A stretch of DNA of 64,000 bases, from the NCBI GenBank assembly GCA_018222805.1, contig JAAEZQ010000007.1:62001-126000 (forward strand), given 5' to 3'. The notes under the pieces were generated by a model, which worked only from the letters and a program-made list of their open reading frames with translations, was not told the origin of the DNA and ran no database searches. The position numbers and the translations under genes were made by a program. Positions 18,086 through 25,849 of the stretch are shown here, piece after piece. The DNA is from Vibrionaceae bacterium (GTDB lineage: Bacteria > Pseudomonadota > Gammaproteobacteria > Enterobacterales > Vibrionaceae). Every line of letters starts with the position of its first letter. The stretch's first letter is position 1.

Positions 18086-18670
18086 ATGTTAGATAGCTGT
18101 CTTGAGTACCTGTGCGAACGCATGAATCAGTCAATAAACTCGGCTTTTGATTTGGCAGACAACTTAGTCATCGTGGCTGCTCCATCTGATAGTAATAAAC
18201 AAAATAATGGCTCGAACGAAAATAAAGTGCTTATTTTTATTAGCGGTCTTGAAAGAGATCCCTTTTCTAAGGGTGGAAATATTGCAGCTTTCCAACCGAC
18301 TTCGAGAACCGCAATATCGAACAAGCCACTCTATTTAGCGGTCTCCGTGGTTGTTGCGGCAAACTTTTCGGCTTCCAATTACACGGATGGCTTAAAAATA
18401 TTGTCCCATTTATTGGCATTTTTTAACCGAAACCCGTTATTCAATCGCCAGAACTCACCCGACATGCCTGAGTTTATAGAACAAATAGCGATGGAGATGG
18501 CAACGCTCTCTGAAGCAAACTTGAGTCATATGTGGAGTATGCTTGGCTCTCATTACCTGCCGTCCTGTGTTTATCAGGTTCGTGTAGCAATCCCTAACAG
18601 TGAAGCGGTATTGCTACAATCTGGGCCATTAAACTTCGTCAAATCTAACTTACAAAAAAGGGAGCAATAA
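18086..18670 (+). CDS. eCIS cap/terminator protein, DUF4255 (Afp16/Pvc16-like)
   Basis: First gene of the eCIS cluster. The 194-residue protein contains KPLYLAVSVVVAANFSASNY and LKILSHLLAFFNRNPLF, matching the DUF4255/Pvc16 N-terminal domain. In Afp, PVC and AlgoCIS particles this family caps the tube and sheath and sets the distal end. It is preceded by a purine-rich AGAGAGAG site and overlaps the next gene by TAATG, so the two are coupled. It lacks a signal peptide, as expected for a cytoplasmically assembled particle. Confidence 0.82.
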   Translation: MLDSCLEYLCERMNQSINSAFDLADNLVIVAAPSDSNKQNNGSNENKVLIFISGLERDPFSKGGNIAAFQPTSRTAISNKPLYLAVSVVVAANFSASNYTDGLKILSHLLAFFNRNPLFNRQNSPDMPEFIEQIAMEMATLSEANLSHMWSMLGSHYLPSCVYQVRVAIPNSEAVLLQSGPLNFVKSNLQKREQ

Positions 18671-19476
18671 TGTCGAATTATGCCCCCTATATTACTCTTT
18701 CTGTAAATCATGAGTACTTTTCTAACAGTCACGCGAAAGTACCGATTAATCTCGTGCCGACGGACAATACCGTTCAATGGTTAAAACAGCACTATATGTT
18801 TTTAAAACAGACAGTAAATGGGTTATGTGTTGTGGCTGATGTAGACATGTTGAAAGAGATCTCTGCGCCTGACTCTCCCACTTTATTGCAGTTTAAAGTG
18901 TTCAGTAACGACTCACTATTTCGTAACTATACTGATATACCGTTGTCCACTCCAATGTCGGTAGCCCTATTCGAGATACATTTAGATAGTGAGTCCCCTC
19001 TTTCGCTGTTTCCCAAACAATGGTTAACCTCTAAAGATATTATCAACGGTGCTCAATACGTTGCTATCTCAGAATTTGAATTAAGCCAAAACCTCGTCGG
19101 AATAATAAATCTGACAATTAATAAAGAAAATTTTTATCATGAAAACAGACAAGTAATATTAAATTACAGCCACACTTACGCTTATTGGCAGTATTACATT
19201 TTTACATCCAATGAGTCGAAGGAATATCAAATTATCGATTCCAACGGCAAACATACATTTGAAAATATTGGGATACAGCATCTCAATCATAAGCCTTGCC
19301 TAGTTTTCCGCTCAAATCACCCATTACCTGTCTTGCACCACTCTGATTTATCACTTCAACTCAGAGCAAACCATAAAATTGTTCATCGCCGTCTCGCCTC
19401 CGCCAGCCCTGCACACATTGAGGTTGAAGCAGTGAATCATCAACCTCAACGGCTGTGCCATATTTTTTTGGCTTAG
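18670..19476 (+). CDS. eCIS-associated protein of unknown family, 268 residues
   Basis: Translationally coupled to the cap gene (TAATG), which ties it to the eCIS. The sequence is rich in beta-strand-like stretches (for example YITLSVNHEYFSNSHAKVPI near the N-terminus and LVFRSNHPLPVLHHSDLSLQ near the C-terminus) with no signal peptide or membrane helix. I do not recognise a domain. Its place between cap and sheath genes makes a cap-adaptor or other end component plausible by comparison with AlgoCIS-like particles, but that is inference. It is more AT-rich than the structural genes downstream and is followed by a 225-base gap. Confidence 0.7.
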   Translation: MSNYAPYITLSVNHEYFSNSHAKVPINLVPTDNTVQWLKQHYMFLKQTVNGLCVVADVDMLKEISAPDSPTLLQFKVFSNDSLFRNYTDIPLSTPMSVALFEIHLDSESPLSLFPKQWLTSKDIINGAQYVAISEFELSQNLVGIINLTINKENFYHENRQVILNYSHTYAYWQYYIFTSNESKEYQIIDSNGKHTFENIGIQHLNHKPCLVFRSNHPLPVLHHSDLSLQLRANHKIVHRRLASASPAHIEVEAVNHQPQRLCHIFLA

Positions 19477-19567
19477 CAATAAAAACTGTTTTTAAATTCA
19501 AAACAGTGATTTACATTCCAAATAAATCTTAATGATACAAAAATCAGTTTGCACATCTAATATTAAC

Positions 19568-19586
19568 TAAAATGCAGTGCATTTTA
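19568..19586. promoter_or_regulatory. 19-base perfect palindrome upstream of the sheath gene
   Basis: TAAAATGCAGTGCATTTTA is a perfect odd-centre palindrome about 116 bases before the sheath start codon, in the only large gap inside the plus-strand eCIS cluster. Such dyads are typical binding sites for dimeric regulators. No cognate regulator gene is visible within the locus. Confidence 0.45.
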
Positions 19587-19701
19587 TTTACTACATTATC
19601 TAATAGTAATTGCCTCGCTATGACAGCAGTACTGGGTGAAGTCTAACCAGCTAATTGCGAGCATTTGGTAACCATTCAATTCTCATTTAAAGGATTTAAC
19701 T

Positions 19702-21255
19702 ATGGTTGTAATGAAAACACCGGGCGTTTACATAGTCGAGAAAAATGCCTTCCCAAATTCTGTTGTCGAGGTCGCTACTGCTGTACCAGCGTTTATTGGC
19801 TATACAGAAAAAGCTGAAAATGGTGGAAAGTCGCTGAGTAAAGTACCTTGGCGCATCACGTCGATGTCCGAGTTTCGCCAGTACTTTGGTGGCGCACCGT
19901 TACCAACTTTCGAGATCAGCGAAGCCGATGATGATCAGAGTGCCGCGGTCGCTTTTCGTCAGCAAGGTACGGCTTATCAGATAAAGCAATCAAATACACG
20001 CTATACGCTCTATCACAATATGCTGTTTTTCTTCCAAAATGGCGGTGGGCCTTGCTATATCGTCTCGGTTGGAGGCTATAGTGACGACCTCGATCCAGGC
20101 GTTTTAAAAGGGGGAATTGACCCGCTGATGAAAGAGCCTGAGGCTACCATGCTAGTGATCCCTGAGAGTGTGCAACTGGCAGAAGATGCGTGCATTAATG
20201 TCCAGCAAGCCATGCTTGGTCATTGCGGCGGTAAGATGAAAAATAGAGTAGCGATACTCGACATCTGGGAAGGATTTAAAGATCGTCAGGACCCAAGTGG
20301 TGACTGTGTAGAAAACTTCCGCTCAAAACTTGGCATCAACTACCTGGATTACTCTTCTGCCTACTACCCTTGGCTCAATACTTCCATCGTTCAAGACAGT
20401 GACGTTAACTTCCATAACATAAGCAACTTAGACAAGCTTTCTGAATTACTCACCAATGAAGTCAACGAGGCATTTAAAGATCTTGATGGCCTTTCCGATG
20501 ATGAGCTCAACAGCGGCGGTAATAAACTTCGCGTCACGCGAAAACAACAGATGCTTGATGAAATTGCTAAGCTCGCCACAGACTTACCTGATCAAGAGCA
20601 GGTGCTACTTAATAAGATACTACAGACAATTAGCCCGCTTTACCAAACCATCATGAAGGAAGTGAAGCGCCAACAAAACATACTTCCTCCAGCGGCAGCG
20701 ATGGCGGGTATCTATACCATGGTCGATAATTCCAGAGGTGTATGGAAAGCACCAGCCAACGTCAGCCTAAACGCCGTTGTCTCTCCAACGGTTAATATCA
20801 GCGATGATGAGCAAGAAGATCTCAACGTCACTACTCAGGGTAAATCCATTAATGCAATTCGACCATTTGTTGGTGAAGGTACCTTAGTTTGGGGTGGACG
20901 CACACTTGATGGTAACAGCCTTGACTGGCGTTACATTAACGTCCGTCGAACCATGATTATGCTTGAAGAATCAATCAAACTGGCCTCTAAGGCTTATGTG
21001 TTTGAGCCCAATGTTTCTAGTACCTGGGTATCGATGGAAAGCATGATTGGTAACTTCCTATACGGCATTTGGAAACGCGGAGGTTTAGCAGGGGCGTCCC
21101 CTGGCGAGGCCTACAGCGTTAGTGTCGGGCTGGGTAAAACAATGACCGGCGACGATATTCTAGAAGGTATTTTGAGAATTACCGTGCTGGTAGCCATTAG
21201 CCGCCCTGCTGAATTCATTGAGATTACCTTCCAGCAAAAAATGCAAGAATCATAA
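19702..21255 (+). CDS. eCIS contractile sheath protein (Afp2-4-like)
   Basis: Forms the contractile sheath around the inner tube. The N-terminus reads TPGVYIVEKNAFPNSVVEVA then TAVPAFIGYTEKA, the hallmark of eCIS and phage-like sheath proteins. The C-terminal domain keeps AYVFEPNVSSTWVSMESMI, FLYGIWKRGGLAGASPGEA and RPAEFIEITFQQKMQ. The 517-residue length and an intact C-terminus suggest it is functional. Only one sheath gene occurs, whereas Afp and PVC loci have three. AAAGGA lies a few bases before the ATG. Probable start of the main structural operon. Confidence 0.95.
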   Translation: MVVMKTPGVYIVEKNAFPNSVVEVATAVPAFIGYTEKAENGGKSLSKVPWRITSMSEFRQYFGGAPLPTFEISEADDDQSAAVAFRQQGTAYQIKQSNTRYTLYHNMLFFFQNGGGPCYIVSVGGYSDDLDPGVLKGGIDPLMKEPEATMLVIPESVQLAEDACINVQQAMLGHCGGKMKNRVAILDIWEGFKDRQDPSGDCVENFRSKLGINYLDYSSAYYPWLNTSIVQDSDVNFHNISNLDKLSELLTNEVNEAFKDLDGLSDDELNSGGNKLRVTRKQQMLDEIAKLATDLPDQEQVLLNKILQTISPLYQTIMKEVKRQQNILPPAAAMAGIYTMVDNSRGVWKAPANVSLNAVVSPTVNISDDEQEDLNVTTQGKSINAIRPFVGEGTLVWGGRTLDGNSLDWRYINVRRTMIMLEESIKLASKAYVFEPNVSSTWVSMESMIGNFLYGIWKRGGLAGASPGEAYSVSVGLGKTMTGDDILEGILRITVLVAISRPAEFIEITFQQKMQES

Positions 21256-21337
21256 TTACTTAGTACTCAAAAGCGCAGAAGGCTTTTAGCCGTAGTCCTT
21301 CGTCACTTTATGAACGAATTGTAGAAAGGAGACTACC

Positions 21338-21817
21338 ATGGCAGATGATGGTTCAGCTCAATCAGAAACCGTATGGCCGATGCCCAAATTCCATTTTGAA
21401 GTCAAATGGGACGGTGGTGCTGGAGCCGACGCAAGTATGGTCGCCGCATTCCAGGAAGTATCGGGCCTGGATACCGAAGCCCAGCCAATTGAATACCGCG
21501 CTGGAAACAGCAAGGTGTTCTCAACGATCAAAATGCCTGGACTTGTAAAAACCAGTAACGTCACTCTGAAGAAAGGCATTTTTAAGAGTGATAACAAGTT
21601 CTACGACTGGTTTAGCAAGATCCAAATGAACACCATTGCTCGAACCGCCGTCACCATCAACTTACTTGATGAAAGCGATGGTGTGGTGATGAGCTGGAAA
21701 CTAAAAAATGCGTGGCCAACAAAAGTAACAGGTACCGACTTGAAGTCCGACGGTAATGAGGTCGCCGTAGAAACCATAGAGCTCGCACATGAAGGATTAG
21801 AAATCACAACCTCATAG
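21338..21817 (+). CDS. eCIS inner tube protein (Afp1-like)
   Basis: Hexameric inner tube subunit of the T4 gp19/Hcp-like fold, 159 residues. The pattern MPKFHFEVKWDG, AAFQEVSGLDTEAQPIEYR, MPGLVKTSNVTLKKGIFKSD and VAVETIELAHEGLEI matches phage-tail-tube family eCIS proteins. It follows the sheath gene with AAAGGAG as ribosome binding site. The next gene is a diverged paralogue. Likely the most abundant tube component. Confidence 0.93.
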   Translation: MADDGSAQSETVWPMPKFHFEVKWDGGAGADASMVAAFQEVSGLDTEAQPIEYRAGNSKVFSTIKMPGLVKTSNVTLKKGIFKSDNKFYDWFSKIQMNTIARTAVTINLLDESDGVVMSWKLKNAWPTKVTGTDLKSDGNEVAVETIELAHEGLEITTS

Positions 21818-21904
21818 CACGTGACTCATTGGCTTGGTTATCGCGCTAGATGCGGTAACCAAGCCAAATTGTCGTATGCAAAGCGTTATTGGAGATCAGA
21901 GCTT

Positions 21905-22348
21905 ATGGCAGATGAATGGCCCCTACCCGCGTTTTACTTCAGCGTAGTGATCGGTAACAACCAAGATGACTCTGCTTTTCAGGAGATTTCTGGTTTAGAA
22001 GCTCAAATTGATACCGAGGACTATCAGGAAGGCGGCAATAATCTGGTCTATCACCTACCTAAAGTGATCAAACACTCTAATCTGACGCTTAAGCGAGGTA
22101 TCGCTGATTCAAGCTCGGCATTGGTGAAATGGTGTCAGGACACACTTGAAGCACAACTTTCCAAAGCAATCGTCCCAAAAACGGTATCGGTAAGATTGCT
22201 TGATGAAAAAGGCTCTCCATGCCGGGTATGGGTGCTCTATAACGCCTACCCCGTTAAGTGGCGAATTGAAGGGTTCAGCTCGACGAAAAATGACGTTGCG
22301 ATTGAAGAAGTTGAGCTGTGTTACAGCAGGGCAAGCCGTACAAAATAG
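21905..22348 (+). CDS. eCIS second tube protein / tube initiator (Afp5-like)
   Basis: Diverged paralogue of the preceding tube protein with the same landmarks: MADEWPLPAFYFSVVIGNNQ, AFQEISGLEAQIDTEDYQEG, LTLKRGIADSSS and VAIEEVELCYS. In Afp/PVC particles a minor tube paralogue contacts the baseplate and starts tube polymerisation, a role that fits its position before the hub genes. The frame is open to 21821, but the ATG at 21905 aligns with its paralogue and has GGAG upstream, so I chose it. Confidence 0.9.
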   Translation: MADEWPLPAFYFSVVIGNNQDDSAFQEISGLEAQIDTEDYQEGGNNLVYHLPKVIKHSNLTLKRGIADSSSALVKWCQDTLEAQLSKAIVPKTVSVRLLDEKGSPCRVWVLYNAYPVKWRIEGFSSTKNDVAIEEVELCYSRASRTK

Positions 22349-22370
22349 CCGTTCACGAGGTGACTAACGT

Positions 22371-22577
22371 ATGCCTATAGAAATCAAACAAATGTCGATT
22401 CGTTCCAATGTCACGACCGAAGAAAAAGAATCACAGAAACAACAAAAGGAGCACCGATGTGACGGCGCTGATAAAGGCGCTGGAGCTCTCTCCGAGGTTT
22501 CTTCTCAACACACGGCGCAATTCCAAACCATAAAATGGATGCACCGTAAACTACAGCAAGAAAACAGAGAGCGCTAA
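22371..22577 (+). CDS. Small eCIS protein, DUF5908 (Afp6-like)
   Basis: A 68-residue protein beginning MPIEIKQMSIRSNV, the conserved start of DUF5908 proteins found between tube and hub genes in many eCIS loci. The middle is charged and low in complexity, and the C-terminus is helical (IKWMHRKLQQENRER). It ends two bases before the next start codon. Its molecular role in particles is not established to my knowledge. Confidence 0.8.
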   Translation: MPIEIKQMSIRSNVTTEEKESQKQQKEHRCDGADKGAGALSEVSSQHTAQFQTIKWMHRKLQQENRER

Positions 22578-22579
22578 AC

Positions 22580-23245
22580 ATGGTCGATAAGCTAAAAATT
22601 GAGTCGATTGCAGCTTCCGGCAATACCGCAACCACCTTTAATGCCATGCTAAACCCAAATTCAGTAAGGCAGGATTATGGCATTGGTTATACCGACGACC
22701 CTTGCAAACACCGACAATCTCAGGGTGATATAGCGCCTACGGTGCAGTTTCAGGGATACCAAAGCGAGAAACTCAGTTTTGAAATTATGATCGATGCGAC
22801 AGGCGTGGTTGAGTATAAAAAAGGAAAGTCCGTTCAGGATCAACTGACCCTGTTACGAAAAGTGATCTACGACTATAACGGAAAACAGCACGAACCGAAC
22901 CCTGTTAAAATCAGTTGGGGTACGGCACTTAGCTTTCGCGGACGCCTCACGTCCATGTCCGTCTCTTACGTACTCTTTGATTCGAGTGGTGTGCCTTTGC
23001 GTGCAACCGCTACGCTGAACTTTACTCAATTTCTTACTGAGCAAGAGAAAGAAGCACTTGCCAAGAAGTCTTCTCCCGACTTAACGCATCATGTCGTTTT
23101 TAAAGCGGGTGATACCTTACCGGGACTTTGCCATCAAATTTATAAAGACAGCTCCTACTATTCCAAAGTGGCGGCATACAACCAATTGCCCAGTGTGCGA
23201 AACATAGCAACTGGAACCAAACTCTATTTTCCACCACTGAGTTAA
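22580..23245 (+). CDS. eCIS tube/baseplate adaptor with LysM domain (Afp7-like)
   Basis: Baseplate hub adaptor of 221 residues. The N-terminal two thirds contains FNAMLNPNSVRQDYGIGYTD and YQSEKLSFEIMIDATGVVEY, typical of the CIS tube/T4 gp53-like adaptor. The C-terminal LysM-type module spans about residues 170-221 (VFKAGDTLPGLCHQIYKDSS, then KLYFPPL). Gene order (tube, DUF5908, LysM, spike) is the classic eCIS order. Confidence 0.9.
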   Translation: MVDKLKIESIAASGNTATTFNAMLNPNSVRQDYGIGYTDDPCKHRQSQGDIAPTVQFQGYQSEKLSFEIMIDATGVVEYKKGKSVQDQLTLLRKVIYDYNGKQHEPNPVKISWGTALSFRGRLTSMSVSYVLFDSSGVPLRATATLNFTQFLTEQEKEALAKKSSPDLTHHVVFKAGDTLPGLCHQIYKDSSYYSKVAAYNQLPSVRNIATGTKLYFPPLS

Positions 23246-23257
23246 AAGTGAGGCAAC

Positions 23258-25051
23258 ATGGCTGAATCTCCAACCGAGACTAATAGTGACATTGTCACAC
23301 TAACCATCAAATCAAATGGCAATACCATTGATAGTTCAATTGGCATTATCTCGGTCAATATTTTTTATCAGGTAAACCATATTGCCTATGCAGAGCTTGA
23401 GATCCGTGACGGAGACATCGCAACTCAAACTTTTGAAGTCAGCTCAGGAAACACATTTAAGCCAGGGTCAACAGTCACCATCAACGCTGGCTACGGAACG
23501 GAAGACGAAACCATCTTCGAAGGCGTGGTGACCAATCATGCAATTCGCATCAGTGAAAACAATCAGACTACACTCAACGTAACATGCAAAGATCAAGCAG
23601 TCGCGATGACAATTGCGAGAAAAAGCCTGTGCTATTTGAAGAAAACAGACAGCGACATCATTAATTCTCTTATCAACAACTACTCAAGTATCACACCTGA
23701 CAGCGTTGATAGTACGTCAGTCCAACATGATGAACTGGTTCAATTTAACTGTAGCGACTGGGATTTCATCCTGACGCGTGCAGAAGCAAATGGCTTGGTC
23801 GTGGTAAACCAGCAAAACAAACTGTCGGTAGAGGCTCCTTCTGTCAGTGATTCTGCCGCGCTTGTCGTTACGTACGGCACCGATCTGATAAACCTCTGTG
23901 CCGAAGTCGACGCTCGCTTTCAATTTAAAAACGTCACTAGTACCGCGTGGGACCCCAGTACACAGGCAATGCTATCGCAGCAAACCGCAGAGACCGAGAT
24001 TAATAATCAAGGTAATTTAACAGTCAGTGAACTGGCAAGCGTGCTAAGTATTGATGAATATCGAATACAAACCTCCGCCAGTTACACCCAGGACAGTCTG
24101 ACTAACTGGGCGAAAGGACAACGTGCGAAGTCGATGCTTTCTAAAGTACGTGGCACTGTCACGTTTCAGGGTAATGCAAAAGCGCAAATTAATAGCCTTA
24201 TCGAGTTAGCTGGTGTTGGCGATCGATTCAACGGTTCTCATTATATCGGTGCAGTACATCACAGAGTCGAGCAAGGGCAGTGGCTATCGACCGTTGACTT
24301 AGGGCTTGCTCCAGTATGGTCTGCAGAACATCGTGACCTCGGTGCCCCACCCGCCGCAGGATGGCTTCCACCCGTTGACGGTTTGCAGATCGGCGTTGTC
24401 AGCCAACTCAACGAAGACCCACAGACCCAATACCGAATCAAAGTTAAAATGCCTGCATTAGGTGATGATGATAACGAAGTTTGGGCTAGGCTTTCCAGTT
24501 ACTACGCAACCAGCGACAGTGGCAACTTTTTTATTCCTGAAATCGACGACGAGGTTGTGCTTGGTTACATCAACCAAGATCCCGGCCAACCTATCATTCT
24601 CGGCAGTTTGTACAGCAGTCAAAAAGCCATGCCTTATGAGCTCACTCAAGAGAATAATACCAAAGCGATAGTGACTAAAAACAAGCTAAAAATAGAGTTC
24701 GATGACGACAAAAAAATCATCACCATCACTACGCCTGGTGAGAATTCGATCTCCATTAGTGACGATGAAAAGTCAATTACGCTCGCCGATCAAAACAGCA
24801 ATACCGTCACCTTAGACGAGAGCGGAATCACATTGGATTCTCCCAAAGATATTACCATCTCAGCAACAGGGAACATTTCGTTGAAATCAACCGGTGATAC
24901 CAGTATCGAAGCGACGGGAGACGCCAATATAAAGGGAATGAACGTTTCAGCTGACGCCACCACTTCGTTAACCGCCAAAGGCTCTGCCAGTGCGGAGCTC
25001 TCTGCTTCAGGGAACACAACCATTAAAGGCGCAATCGTCAATATCAATTAA
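23258..25051 (+). CDS. eCIS VgrG-like hub-spike protein (Afp8-like)
   Basis: Central hub and spike, equivalent to T4 gp27-gp5. Residues 1 to about 355 form the gp27/late-control-D-like hub. An OB-fold like that of gp5 lies at about 365-460 (DGLQIGVVSQLNEDPQTQYR, GNFFIPEIDDEVVLGYI, GQPIILGSLYS). The remaining ~135 residues are repetitive Ser/Thr/Asp-rich beta-helix sequence, the spike needle. The PAAR protein that caps the needle is encoded 24 bases downstream. No C-terminal toxin extension is present. Confidence 0.94.
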   Translation: MAESPTETNSDIVTLTIKSNGNTIDSSIGIISVNIFYQVNHIAYAELEIRDGDIATQTFEVSSGNTFKPGSTVTINAGYGTEDETIFEGVVTNHAIRISENNQTTLNVTCKDQAVAMTIARKSLCYLKKTDSDIINSLINNYSSITPDSVDSTSVQHDELVQFNCSDWDFILTRAEANGLVVVNQQNKLSVEAPSVSDSAALVVTYGTDLINLCAEVDARFQFKNVTSTAWDPSTQAMLSQQTAETEINNQGNLTVSELASVLSIDEYRIQTSASYTQDSLTNWAKGQRAKSMLSKVRGTVTFQGNAKAQINSLIELAGVGDRFNGSHYIGAVHHRVEQGQWLSTVDLGLAPVWSAEHRDLGAPPAAGWLPPVDGLQIGVVSQLNEDPQTQYRIKVKMPALGDDDNEVWARLSSYYATSDSGNFFIPEIDDEVVLGYINQDPGQPIILGSLYSSQKAMPYELTQENNTKAIVTKNKLKIEFDDDKKIITITTPGENSISISDDEKSITLADQNSNTVTLDESGITLDSPKDITISATGNISLKSTGDTSIEATGDANIKGMNVSADATTSLTAKGSASAELSASGNTTIKGAIVNIN

Positions 25052-25075
25052 TGACCGATTTAAAAGGAGATCAAC

Positions 25076-25375
25076 ATGCCACCAGCAGCAAGAATTACCG
25101 ATATGCACGTCTGCCCAATGGCGACGCCTGGATTGCCGCCAGTGCCTCATGTCGGTGGCCCGGTAATTGGACCGGGAGTGCCCACGGTTTTAATCGGCAA
25201 AATTCCCGCCTCGGTCGTCGGTGACTCATGCACGTGTGTTGGTCCTCCGTCCACCATCATAAAAGGTTCGGCAACCGTGATGATTGGCGGAAAACCAGCC
25301 GCGCGCATTGGCGACACCACTAATCACGGTGGCAATGTTGCCATGGGTTGTTTCACGGTGATCATTGGCGGCTAG
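25076..25375 (+). CDS. PAAR-domain spike tip protein (Afp10 position)
   Basis: A 99-residue PAAR protein that would sharpen the spike. It starts PPAARITDMHVCPMATPGLP and carries the repeated PAAR pattern (GGPVIGPGVPTVLIGKIPAS, TVMIGGKPAARIGDTTNHGG, MGCFTVIIGG) with the His and Cys residues that bind the structural metal. It is a stand-alone tip with no toxin extension, so cargo is probably carried in the tube lumen. AAAGGAG precedes the ATG. Confidence 0.93.
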   Translation: MPPAARITDMHVCPMATPGLPPVPHVGGPVIGPGVPTVLIGKIPASVVGDSCTCVGPPSTIIKGSATVMIGGKPAARIGDTTNHGGNVAMGCFTVIIGG

Positions 25376-25399
25376 TTTTCAATTTAAAGGGACTGGATT

Positions 25400-25849
25400 A
25401 TGGATAGAGACAATGGATTCTTGGGGACTGGTTGGGCGTTTCCTCCAACCTTTACCTCCGATAACTGCTCGGTCGAACTGTGCAGTAACGAAAAAGACAT
25501 CAAACAGAGCCTTGCGATTCTTCTATCCACCTCGCCTGGCGAGCGCCTGATGCACCCTGAGTTTGGGTGCCGAATTAACCGTTATGTTTTTGCTGAACTG
25601 ACTAAAACAACATTGACTGAGATGGAATACGAGATTCGCCAGGCGATATTGCTGTTTGAATCACGTATTGACCTCGATTCACTAACACTTACACCCGTTC
25701 CGCTAGACGGAAAAGTAATGATTGAGCTTGATTATCAGATTGTCACCACCAATACGCGAGACAACATGGTATATCCGTTTTATCTGCAAGAAGGTACTCT
25801 CGTTAGTCCTGATCTTCTGCCTGATCTCGGTTCGGGAGATGCGTTATGA
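25400..25849 (+). CDS. gp25-like baseplate wedge protein (Afp9-like)
   Basis: Baseplate protein of 149 residues belonging to the T4 gp25/lysozyme-like wedge family, which initiates sheath assembly. Landmarks are GTGWAFPPTF, LLSTSPGERLMHPEFGCRIN and a following helix that leads to a beta-rich end. The gp25 core motif (EPR/PGER-type) is kept as PGERLM. It overlaps the next baseplate gene by four bases (ATGA), indicating coupling. Order PAAR then gp25 is the reverse of Afp9-Afp10. Confidence 0.92.
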   Translation: MDRDNGFLGTGWAFPPTFTSDNCSVELCSNEKDIKQSLAILLSTSPGERLMHPEFGCRINRYVFAELTKTTLTEMEYEIRQAILLFESRIDLDSLTLTPVPLDGKVMIELDYQIVTTNTRDNMVYPFYLQEGTLVSPDLLPDLGSGDAL

